From an uncultured Saprospiraceae bacterium (lineage in GTDB: Bacteria > Bacteroidota > Bacteroidia > Chitinophagales > Saprospiraceae), in NCBI GenBank assembly GCA_937967535.1, contig CALCMV010000086.1, positions 1 to 6,984 of the forward strand: 6,984 bases of DNA. The letters are read 5' to 3'. The notes below the pieces were generated by a model. That model did not search any database. It was not told the DNA's origin and worked only from the letters and a program-made list of their open reading frames with translations. Positions 1 to 5,463 of this stretch are shown piece by piece. Each line of letters opens with the position of its first letter. Position 1 is the first letter of the stretch. Made by a program: the position numbers and the translations under genes.

Positions 1-147
1 GATACCGCCCCAATCGCCGCGTATCGCTGCACCCGGTCCGATATAGACATCTTTTCCGATAATAACATTACCTGTAACCGCCGCAAGCGGATGCACAAAT
101 GCCGACTCATGTACTACAGGAATGAAACCTTGAAATTCGTAAATCAA
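1..147 (-). CDS. Gamma-carbonic-anhydrase-like / PaaY-type hexapeptide-repeat protein (5' end only)
   Basis: Only the first 49 codons are in the window; the gene runs off the left edge. The translation begins LIYEFQGFIPVVHESAFVHP and continues into hexapeptide repeats of a left-handed beta-helix (AAVTGNVIIGKDVYIGPGA, then AIRGDWGGI). From memory of the family, gamma-class carbonic anhydrases and PaaY-like proteins share this opening and the conserved R-G-D segment; they are soluble trimers, some binding a metal at the subunit interface. The metal-binding histidines would lie beyond the window, so activity cannot be judged. The start is inferred to be TTG at 145-147, because homologues usually start with Met at the position aligned to this Leu and no in-frame ATG exists in the visible part. 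The codon sits directly against a tandem-repeat array (148-199), and the reading frame meets a stop within that array. It lies downstream of ornithine aminotransferase on the same strand and could be read from the same transcript. Confidence 0.82.
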   Translation of the reverse strand, partial: MIYEFQGFIPVVHESAFVHPLAAVTGNVIIGKDVYIGPGAAIRGDWGGI

Positions 148-199
148 GTTTATTAGTTTATTGAGTTTATTGAGTTTATTGAGTTTATTAGTTTATTGG
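148..199. repeat. Tandem 8/9-mer array (GTTTATTGA / GTTTATTA)
   Basis: Six consecutive units are visible: GTTTATTA, GTTTATTGA three times, GTTTATTA and GTTTATTGG (8+9+9+9+8+9 nt). On the minus strand the array is the immediate 5' flank of the TTG start of the hexapeptide-repeat gene, so it occupies the place of its ribosome-binding region. Short units of this kind are prone to slippage, so copy number may vary between strains; that is inference. Confidence 0.9.
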
Positions 200-276
200 G
201 TTAGGAGATGTATTTCGCGTAGCGAAATTATACTTATTCAACTCCATGAACTTAATAAACTAATAAACTCAATAAA
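175..276. repeat. Perfect 23-bp inverted repeat around a 56-nt spacer
   Basis: Positions 175-197 are the exact reverse complement of 254-276. The left arm is part of the tandem array; the right arm is a shorter, inverted version of it ending just past the ornithine aminotransferase stop codon. In RNA this would give a long A/U-rich stem between the two minus-strand genes, and in DNA a possible cruciform. Without a T tract it is not a classical terminator, though it could stabilise the rocD 3' end or occlude the next gene's start. Confidence 0.85.
212..228. repeat. Small hairpin inside the inverted-repeat spacer
   Basis: ATTTCGC (212-218) and GCGAAAT (222-228) are perfect reverse complements around the trinucleotide GTA. 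No T run follows on either strand, so it does not look like an intrinsic terminator by itself. It sits near the middle of the spacer of the 23-bp inverted repeat, so the whole region could fold as nested stems. Confidence 0.6.
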
Positions 277-280
277 CCAA

Positions 281-1513
281 TCACTCAAACCCCAAAATCG
301 TTTTCTCAATAATATCACAACACTCATGCAATTGCTCTTCCGTCATTACGAGTGGTGGCGCGAAGCGGATTATATTGCCATGTGTGGGCTTGGCGAGTAA
401 GCCATTATCGCGTAGTTTGAGGCAGATATTCCAAGCGGTGTCGCTTTCTTCGTCGTCATTAATCACGATGGCATTGAGCAAACCCATTCCGCGTACCAAT
501 GTTACGAGGTCGCTTTTATTGACCAAATTTTGCATGCGTTCACGGAAGATAACGCCCAATTTTTGTGCATTTTCCGATAATTTTTCATCTTCTACGACTT
601 TGAGGGCTGCCATTGCTACGGCACAGCCCAACGGATTGCCACCGAAGGTAGAACCATGTTCGCCGGGCTTGATGGAGAGCATAATTTCATCACGCGCCAA
701 TACCGCCGATACCGGAAATACGCCGCCTGAAAGTGCCTTGCCGAGTATCAAAATATCCGGTTTGAAGCCATGATGTTCGCAGCAAATCAACTTGCCTGTA
801 CGTGCAATACCCGTCTGCACTTCGTCAGCGATAAAGAGGACATTATTTTTTTGGCAAAGGTCGTATGCACCTTTCAAATAGCCTTCGTCCGGCACGACCA
901 CACCTGCCTCACCTTGAATCGGTTCGACCATAAAACCCGCTACATTCGGGTCTTTCAAAGCCTCTTCTAATGCAGGTAAATTATTATACGGAATCAACTC
1001 ATAACCCGGCATATACGGACCAAATCCCTTCGTACTACTTGCGTCAACTGAGGAAGAAATCGCCGCTAAAGTACGTCCCCAGAAATTGCCTGTAACGAAA
1101 ATAATCTTCGCTTGATTCGTCGGAATGCCCTTGACTTCATAGCCCCATTTGCGGCAGAGTTTGACGGCAGTTTCGCCGCCTTCTACGCCTGTATTCATAG
1201 GCAATACTTTGTCGTAACCGAAATATTCTGTGATGAATTTTTCGTAAGGACCGAGTATATTATTGTAAAAAGCACGGGAGGTGAGCGTCAAAACTTTGGA
1301 TTGCTCATTCAATGCACCAACGATACGCGGGTGGCAATGCCCCTGATTCACCGCTGAATACGCCGACAAAAAATCGTAATATTGTTTTCCTTCGGCATCC
1401 CATACGTGTACACCTTCTCCACGCGCCAAGACCACGCCAAGCGGATGGTAATTGTGTGCGCCGTATTTATCTTCCATCGCCATGTATTCGGCGGAAGTCA
1501 TTGTTTTTACCAT
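281..1513 (-). CDS. rocD: Ornithine aminotransferase
   Basis: PLP-dependent class III aminotransferase (410 aa) that converts ornithine and 2-oxoglutarate to glutamate-5-semialdehyde and glutamate, linking arginine/ornithine catabolism with proline. The sequence is close to mitochondrial-type OAT: YGAHNYHPL near residue 17, NQGHCHP at 56-62, LPMNTGVEGGETAVKL around 104-119 (PLP phosphate site), NFWGRTLAAISSS at 143-155, MVEPIQGEAGV at 195-204, IADEVQTG at 228-235, the Schiff-base lysine in LGKALSGG (K259), GEHGSTFGGNP at 284-294 and the C-terminal LLAKPTHGN. Length is normal and no motif is missing. ATG at 1511-1513 is chosen; a second ATG four codons later is possible. The longer in-frame extension to 1579 merely translates a repetitive leader (1518-1561) and is rejected. 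Weak -7-like matches to TAnnTTTG lie near 1597-1604 and 1612-1619 on the minus strand. The gene is probably monocistronic or read through into the hexapeptide-repeat gene. Confidence 0.96.
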   Translation of the reverse strand: MVKTMTSAEYMAMEDKYGAHNYHPLGVVLARGEGVHVWDAEGKQYYDFLSAYSAVNQGHCHPRIVGALNEQSKVLTLTSRAFYNNILGPYEKFITEYFGYDKVLPMNTGVEGGETAVKLCRKWGYEVKGIPTNQAKIIFVTGNFWGRTLAAISSSVDASSTKGFGPYMPGYELIPYNNLPALEEALKDPNVAGFMVEPIQGEAGVVVPDEGYLKGAYDLCQKNNVLFIADEVQTGIARTGKLICCEHHGFKPDILILGKALSGGVFPVSAVLARDEIMLSIKPGEHGSTFGGNPLGCAVAMAALKVVEDEKLSENAQKLGVIFRERMQNLVNKSDLVTLVRGMGLLNAIVINDDEESDTAWNICLKLRDNGLLAKPTHGNIIRFAPPLVMTEEQLHECCDIIEKTILGFE

Positions 1514-1517
1514 ATTT

Positions 1518-1561
1518 AATTTTGAATGAGTGAATTTTGAATGAGCGAATGAGCGAATTTT
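1518..1561. repeat. Tandem 15-mer repeat in the rocD leader
   Basis: AATTTTGAATGAGTG (1518-1532) is followed directly by AATTTTGAATGAGCG (1533-1547), 14 of 15 identical, then by a partial copy AATGAGCG and AATTTT. It lies immediately upstream of the chosen rocD start and so would be in its 5' untranslated region. It is distinct in sequence from the array at 148-199. Confidence 0.8.
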
Positions 1562-1677
1562 AAATGATATGAAACCCAAGACTCCTTACACAAAATCAAA
1601 TATCACACGACCAGATATATTTTTTAATTTCGGTAAAATTACAAAAAAATAGTAACGGCGTCAAATGTAGCGACAAC

Positions 1678-1702
1678 GTAGCACGGCACTTCCAGTCCGT
1701 GC
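1678..1702 (+). repeat. REP-like unit 1 (plus orientation)
   Basis: GTAG foot at 1678-1681. The stem GCACGG (1681-1686) pairs with CCGTGC (1697-1702) around the loop CACTTCCAGT. Confidence 0.72.
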
Positions 1703-1730
1703 CTCGCGAATGTAAAGCAAAACTAATGCG

Positions 1731-1755
1731 GAACGGGCTGGAAGCACCGTTCTAC
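1731..1755 (-). repeat. REP-like unit 2 (minus orientation)
   Basis: On the minus strand the GTAG foot is at 1755-1752. The plus-strand stem GAACGG (1731-1736) pairs with CCGTTC (1747-1752) around GCTGGAAGCA. Its loop core is complementary to that of unit 1, so the two hairpins could also interact loop to loop in a single transcript. Confidence 0.72.
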
Positions 1756-1757
1756 GT

Positions 1758-1782
1758 GCGCGAACTGGAAGTATCGCGCTAC
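1758..1782 (-). repeat. REP-like unit 3 (minus orientation), overlapping the Nudix stop codon
   Basis: On the minus strand the GTAG foot is at 1782-1779. The plus-strand stem GCGCGA (1758-1763) pairs with TCGCGC (1774-1779) around ACTGGAAGTA. The TAG of the foot (1781-1779) is the stop codon of the Nudix gene. Confidence 0.72.
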
Positions 1783-2330
1783 AGTCCGAGCAATAATTTT
1801 GCTTTGAAAATGGTGACTAAGGATAAGCCGTCTTGTATCTCACCGCGCATCGCCATGTCGAATACTTTTGCGAATGGGAGCTTTCTTAGCTGGAGGTCTT
1901 CGGTGTCTTCGGGGTCAGCTTCGCCAAAGGTGAGGTCTTGGGCGATATATGCCACGCCGCGCTCGTCACAGACGGAATTGGAGGTATTCATGTCGAGGAT
2001 TTTTGTCCATTTTTGGGCGGTGATGCCGGTTTCTTCGAGGAGTTCGCGTTGGGCAGATTCGAGGGGTGTGCTGCCCGGAGGGGCGCCGCCTTCGGGGATT
2101 TCCCAACTGTATTCCTTCAAAGTATAACGGTATTGCCCGACCAACCACGTATTCATCTCTTCATCCAATGGCAATATGCCCACCGCCAGATTTTTGAAGC
2201 CGACTACGCCGTAAATCCCCGGTCCGCCCGACGGATTAATGACTTGGTATTCAGTGACTTTTATCCAAGGATTGTCGTATTCGACTTTGGAGGAAAGGGT
2301 TTGCCATGGATTGTCTTGTGTTGATTTCAT
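1779..2330 (-). CDS. Nudix hydrolase, ADP-ribose-pyrophosphatase-like
   Basis: A 183-aa single-domain Nudix protein, presumably a cytoplasmic Mg-dependent hydrolase of a nucleoside diphosphate linked to another moiety; the NUDT5/ADP-ribose pyrophosphatase-like context (SWEIPEGGAPPGSTPLESA just before the box) suggests ADP-ribose or a related nucleotide sugar, which is inference. The Nudix box lies at residues 81-103 and ends in the canonical RELLEETGI (R95, E96, E99, E100), so the metal-binding glutamates are present. The first conserved Glu of GX5E is Ser87; I believe GX5S occurs in this subfamily, but this should be checked. The N-terminal part (DNPWIKVTEYQVINP, GIYGVVGFKNLAVGILPL) is the usual beta-sheet that precedes the box. 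ATG at 2328-2330 is used. The stop TAG falls in the foot of a REP-like unit. It follows the kinase-like gene by 39 nt on the same strand, probably in one operon. Confidence 0.9.
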   Translation of the reverse strand: MKSTQDNPWQTLSSKVEYDNPWIKVTEYQVINPSGGPGIYGVVGFKNLAVGILPLDEEMNTWLVGQYRYTLKEYSWEIPEGGAPPGSTPLESAQRELLEETGITAQKWTKILDMNTSNSVCDERGVAYIAQDLTFGEADPEDTEDLQLRKLPFAKVFDMAMRGEIQDGLSLVTIFKAKLLLGL

Positions 2331-2347
2331 GGGGTGAATTTACGGAA

Positions 2348-2360
2348 ATTTGCAGCAAAT
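2348..2360. repeat. Short palindrome in the kinase-Nudix gap
   Basis: ATTTGC (2348-2353) and GCAAAT (2355-2360) are perfect reverse complements around a single A. It lies 17 nt upstream of the Nudix start. It could be an operator-like half-site pair or chance in A/T-rich sequence; no T run follows, so it is not a terminator. Confidence 0.35.
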
Positions 2361-2369
2361 GTCCCCAAT

Positions 2370-2894
2370 TTACCGGTTCAAAAAGAAGGTACGAAATTCC
2401 TCCATTTCCTTGTGTTCTTGTTCGATGAATCGTTTAAAAAGTCGCTCGCCAACCTGTGATTTGAGCGCAGAAATGCCAACATCAATTAGTCTTAAACCTT
2501 TCTCTGTCAAGAAAATATTATCGTATCGCAAACCGGGCATATCGGATGGTCGGCGGAGGTCGCGGTGTACAAAACCTGCCTTATGAAGTTGCGCGATTTC
2601 ATCCTCAAATACATCAAACCACAGTTCGCGTCGCTCGTACTCGTAGGCGCGAAAATCCAGTGGATAGAGGCGTTCCATGACAAGCATATCAGCATCTATT
2701 TCTTCGCTGACATCCAAACGTAAAAATTTGACAATCAAACTATTAACTGTATTGGCAAATTTCATTTTCTCTGCTTCCGAACCAATATCTGACCGCGTAT
2801 CACCCGTAAATAACTTACCTACTTCCGTCTCGTTGATGGCGATGACGGTGTTGTTAGCTCCTGATGATAATGTACGTGGATAGCGTTTTGCCAT
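2370..2894 (-). CDS. Small protein-kinase-fold protein with extended catalytic loop
   Basis: A 174-aa protein with the landmarks of a minimal kinase fold, so probably phosphotransfer to a protein or small molecule in the cytoplasm; the substrate is unknown. Visible: an N-lobe strand pair with a candidate ATP-anchoring Lys in VGKLF (K27), candidate helix-C glutamates E40/E42 in SEAEKM, a hinge-like MERLYPLDF (73-81), helix E ending LHKAGF (103-108), catalytic HRD at 110-112, Asn126 in YDNIFL and a DVG (138-140) at the metal-binding DFG position. The spacing from Asp112 to Asn126 is 14 residues where typical kinases have about 5, so roughly nine residues (LRRPSDMPG region) are inserted in the catalytic loop. 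There is no glycine-rich loop of standard form and the C-lobe is very short, ending soon after the DVG segment. ATG at 2892-2894 is clear. It lies upstream of and probably co-transcribed with the Nudix gene. It could alternatively be an inactive pseudokinase. Confidence 0.75.
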   Translation of the reverse strand: MAKRYPRTLSSGANNTVIAINETEVGKLFTGDTRSDIGSEAEKMKFANTVNSLIVKFLRLDVSEEIDADMLVMERLYPLDFRAYEYERRELWFDVFEDEIAQLHKAGFVHRDLRRPSDMPGLRYDNIFLTEKGLRLIDVGISALKSQVGERLFKRFIEQEHKEMEEFRTFFLNR

Positions 2895-2918
2895 TTATAT
2901 AAATTTTGTGATTTTTTG

Positions 2919-2950
2919 TGTATCAATTCTGTGTGCATTTACGAATTTAT
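2919..2950. repeat. Left copy of a two-part direct repeat
   Basis: TGTATCAATTCT (2919-2930), 3 nt, then TGCATTTACGAATTTAT (2934-2950). The same two blocks in the same orientation occur at 6232-6273 with a 13-nt spacer and one mismatch. This copy lies 24 nt upstream of the kinase-like gene. Confidence 0.8.
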
Positions 2951-2972
2951 AGGCAAGGTACACACTTTTCCC

Positions 2973-2980
2973 TACCTTTG
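2973..2980 (+). promoter_or_regulatory. Bacteroidota -7 element ahead of the PLD-like remnant
   Basis: TACCTTTG followed by CA is an exact match to the phylum's -7 consensus TAnnTTTG. The ATG of the truncated PLD-like frame follows 11 nt after it, the short leader often seen in this phylum. No clear TTG is present at the usual -33 distance, so strength is uncertain. Confidence 0.5.
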
Positions 2981-2991
2981 CAAAAATTCAA

Positions 2992-3109
2992 TATGATAGC
3001 ACAGCCCTACTTTACCGACATCAAGCCCAAAATCCTGGAATTGCTTTTTTACACCCCTTTTTACTACCTTTGCTATTATCAAATGATTAGACACTTATTA
3101 AATACCTAA
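2992..3109 (+). pseudogene. Truncated N-terminus of a phospholipase-D-like gene
   Basis: An ATG at 2992 opens a 38-codon frame starting MIAQPYFTDIKPKILELL. From memory, PLD-like nuclease/transferase proteins often begin with a similar stretch (a YF-[TD]-[DN]-I-K/E core, then a helix leading to a conserved AVAWFT strand). Here the expected continuation is missing: after about residue 17-18 the frame becomes FYTPFYYLCYYQ, which looks like translated promoter DNA, and it ends at TAA 3107-3109, 3 nt before the methyltransferase start. The likeliest reading is a gene remnant cut at about 3043 when the methyltransferase segment arrived. Alternatively it is a short leader peptide. The homology rests on 17 residues only. 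Confidence 0.45.
3041..3072 (+). promoter_or_regulatory. Promoter of the nuclease-methyltransferase gene
   Basis: TTG at 3041-3043 and TACCTTTG at 3065-3072 match the Bacteroidota -33 and -7 elements with 21 nt between them, within the usual range. Transcription would start near 3080, about 30 nt before the ATG at 3113. The TTG lies at the very end of the recognisable PLD-like remnant. Confidence 0.6.
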
Positions 3110-3112
3110 AGA

Positions 3113-5380
3113 ATGACAAAAGAAACAATTAGCAAAAACGAATTATTCGGTAAACTTGATTTCAAATCCATTCTTTCCAATCCAGATTTTAAAGAGGATA
3201 GTGTCAGGGAGGTAATTATCTTGCCGATTTTAGATGCTTTGGGGTACAGAGGGCAAAGTGTTGTGAGGAGTAAAACATTGGAGCATCCTTATCTCCGTGT
3301 AGGTAGTAACAAAAAACTTCCGATTAAACTTATACCGGATTACTCACTGAAAGTGGGAGAAAATTATGCATGGATTCTTGACGCAAAATCTCCTGATAAG
3401 AAAATCAACGATCGCGATAATGTAGAACAGGTTTATAGTTATGCCTCCCACCACGAAGTTAGAAGTACATATTTTGCACTTTGTAATGGCAATGAATTTA
3501 CGCTATACAGACGCGAGGCAACCAATCAACCGATTTTGTATTTTTCGGTAGATGAAATTGAATATTATTGGGAAAAACTCCGAATGTACCTTGCACCAGA
3601 CAGCTTTCAGTTTGGCAAGAATATAGTCTATGAGCGCACGGAAGCCTACGCCAAAGCAAAAGGCGGTTTTGACTACCATACAAGACCTTTGTTGGAAGAA
3701 ATTAAAGTGAGAAAACGTGCCAAACGACGACATTTTGGAGTGCATGGTTATTTTACAAAACAAGCGTGGAATGTTGTAGCGGAATATATTAAAAACTTTT
3801 CGCAGCCCGGCGATTTGGTACTTGACCCCTTTGGAGGAAGTGGTGTGACAGCTATTGAGGCTATGATGAATAATCGTCGGGCTATCAATATTGACCTCAA
3901 CCCGATGGCGGTATTTTTGGTGCAGTCACTTGTAGCTCCCGTGAATATTGATGCACTTGCTAAAGCATTTGGAAGAGTCAAGACAGCATATCTAAAAAAA
4001 GAGCCGAATAGCGACGAAGATATTCAAAAAGCCCTCAAAAAATATCCTGGTCCGAAAGTCATCCCACTACCTAAAGGTTCTGATGTAGATACTACCGACC
4101 AATTGTTTAGCGATAAGCAAAAAGCACAACTTGGCTTACTCAAATCGCTCATTCTCAAAGAAAAAGACGATAATATCAAGCAGTCCTTATTGTTGATGCT
4201 TTCAGGGTTGGTGACTAAGGTGAATTTGACCTATCATACTTCCAAAGTAGCTACAAGGGATGGACAAGGAGATGCTTCAGCATTTCGGTATTACAGATAT
4301 AGAATAGCTCCCAATCCAAGAGATATTGATTTGATGAAGTATTACGAACTTCGTTACAAAAAAATTAAGTTGGCGAAAGAGGAAATGCAATATCACATCA
4401 ATGAGAAGACTATCTCTAACCTCAATATCGTCAAGGGTTCAGCTACCGATTTAAGTTTTATTGCCAATGAAAGTGTGGATTATATATATACCGATCCACC
4501 TTACGGCAAGAAAATCCCTTATTTGGATTTATCAGCTATGTGGAATGCGTGGTTAGATTTGGAAGTGACAGAAGAAGATTACAAACAAGAAGCGATAGAA
4601 GGCGGCGAATACAACAAAAGTAAAACTGATTATAACGAATTGATAGCCAAGAGTATTCAAGAGATGTATCGGGTGCTGAAATACGACCGTTGGATGTCTT
4701 TTGTGTTTGCTCACAAAGACCCTGAATTTTGGCATTTAATCATAGAGACCGCCGAAGCCTGCGGGTTCGAGTATGCAGGTGCAGTCGCACAGAAAAACGG
4801 TCAGACAAGTTTCAAAAAACGCCAAAATCCTTTTACGGTACTTTCCGGTCAGTTGATTATTAATTTTCAGAAAGTCAAAAACCCTAAAGCAATATTGAAG
4901 GCGAACTTGGGAATGGATATTGCCGAAATTGTCTTGCAAACTGTTGAAGGGATTATAGCGAAAAATGACGGAGCTTCTTTGGAGCAAATCAATGATGAAT
5001 TGATTATCAAGGGCTTAGAACTTGGTTTTTTAGATTTACTCAAAAAAGAATATACGGACTTAACACCGCTTCTACTTGAATATTTTGATTACAGCGAAAG
5101 TACAGAATTATATACAATTAGAAAAAATACGAAATTCAGAACACATGTTGATATTAATTTGCGAATCCGTTATTACCTGTTGAGTTATCTTCGACGAATG
5201 AAACGCGAACGGAAAACACTACGTTTTGATGAAATTATTTTGTATATCATGCCTTTATTGAAAAATGGCATTACGCCCGAAAATCAGAATATTTTGGATG
5301 TTTTGGAAGATATTGGGGAACGAATTGGTGAGGATTCGTGGAGATTAAAAACAGAAGGACAACAGACGCTTTTTGATTGA
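3113..5380 (+). CDS. HsdR-N-like nuclease fused to an amino-methyltransferase (candidate single-chain restriction-modification enzyme)
   Basis: A 755-aa protein in three parts. Residues about 20-165 resemble the N-terminal PD-(D/E)XK nuclease domain of type I HsdR (HSDR_N type): E28 with VRE 31-33, P75-D76 in IPDYSL, D90-x-K92 in LDAKSP, the Q106-x3-Y110 motif (QVYSYA) and FALCNGNEFTLYRR at 121-134. All expected catalytic residues are present. Residues about 207-590 are an S-adenosylmethionine-dependent methyltransferase: motif X-like HGYFTKQAW (211-219), motif I DPFGGSG (238-244), acidic D261 in INIDLNP, a long insert (about 275-440) and motif IV DPPYG (461-465). The order X-I-insert-IV is alpha-like, with the insert as a possible target-recognition region; DPPY favours adenine-N6, which is inference. 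Residues 591-755 are an unrecognised helical region ending GQQTLFD. No helicase, specificity subunit or separate endonuclease adjoins it. It has its own promoter and terminator and appears more A/T-rich than rocD or the Nudix gene, fitting acquisition. It could instead be a solitary methylase or an anti-phage modification enzyme. Confidence 0.88.
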   Translation: MTKETISKNELFGKLDFKSILSNPDFKEDSVREVIILPILDALGYRGQSVVRSKTLEHPYLRVGSNKKLPIKLIPDYSLKVGENYAWILDAKSPDKKINDRDNVEQVYSYASHHEVRSTYFALCNGNEFTLYRREATNQPILYFSVDEIEYYWEKLRMYLAPDSFQFGKNIVYERTEAYAKAKGGFDYHTRPLLEEIKVRKRAKRRHFGVHGYFTKQAWNVVAEYIKNFSQPGDLVLDPFGGSGVTAIEAMMNNRRAINIDLNPMAVFLVQSLVAPVNIDALAKAFGRVKTAYLKKEPNSDEDIQKALKKYPGPKVIPLPKGSDVDTTDQLFSDKQKAQLGLLKSLILKEKDDNIKQSLLLMLSGLVTKVNLTYHTSKVATRDGQGDASAFRYYRYRIAPNPRDIDLMKYYELRYKKIKLAKEEMQYHINEKTISNLNIVKGSATDLSFIANESVDYIYTDPPYGKKIPYLDLSAMWNAWLDLEVTEEDYKQEAIEGGEYNKSKTDYNELIAKSIQEMYRVLKYDRWMSFVFAHKDPEFWHLIIETAEACGFEYAGAVAQKNGQTSFKKRQNPFTVLSGQLIINFQKVKNPKAILKANLGMDIAEIVLQTVEGIIAKNDGASLEQINDELIIKGLELGFLDLLKKEYTDLTPLLLEYFDYSESTELYTIRKNTKFRTHVDINLRIRYYLLSYLRRMKRERKTLRFDEIILYIMPLLKNGITPENQNILDVLEDIGERIGEDSWRLKTEGQQTLFD

Positions 5381-5413
5381 TAAGAACTCGTTAAAAAGTA
5401 AACCTATATCACC

Positions 5414-5454
5414 CAAGCATTGTTCACTTCCCCGTGACAATGCTTGTATTTTTT
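5414..5454 (+). terminator. Intrinsic terminator of the methyltransferase gene
   Basis: CAAGCATTGTTCAC (5414-5427) pairs with GTGACAATGCTTG (5434-5446) with one bulged T, around the loop TTCCCC. The stem is followed by TATTTTTT (5447-5454). On the minus strand no T run follows the stem, so it acts mainly for the plus-strand gene, although it also separates it from the convergent operon. Confidence 0.9.
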
Positions 5455-5463
5455 GCCATAGCA

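Larger units (their letters stand above)
1666..1783. repeat. REP/BIME-like module of three palindromic units
   Basis: Three imperfect copies of one 25-nt unit lie between short terminal inverted repeats (TGTAGCG at 1666-1672, CGCTACA at 1777-1783). Each unit has a GTAG foot, a 6-bp perfect stem and a 10-nt loop with a constant core (CTTCCAG in unit orientation). Stem sequences differ between units but remain fully paired, which suggests selection on structure. One unit is on the plus strand, and two head-to-tail units are on the minus strand. GTAG immediately 5' of a palindrome is the signature of REP elements recognised by Y1/RAYT (TnpA-REP) transposases in gammaproteobacteria. No such transposase is in this window, so the assignment is by architecture only. 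The module lies directly downstream of the Nudix gene and upstream of rocD, and could protect or terminate the Nudix transcript. Confidence 0.75.

Noticed and set aside
161..400. Open plus-strand frame with repeated LLSLLSLL at its start
   Set aside because: It is the translation of the tandem 8/9-mer array continuing antisense into rocD; there is no promoter and no plausible protein.
1666..1783. Reading the repeats near 1670-1780 as a small CRISPR array
   Set aside because: Units are inverted as well as direct, have no regular spacer length and are self-complementary with GTAG feet, which fits REP-like elements instead.
3498..3763. Open minus-strand frames inside the methyltransferase gene
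   Set aside because: They lie antisense to conserved nuclease and methyltransferase coding sequence and show no family features.
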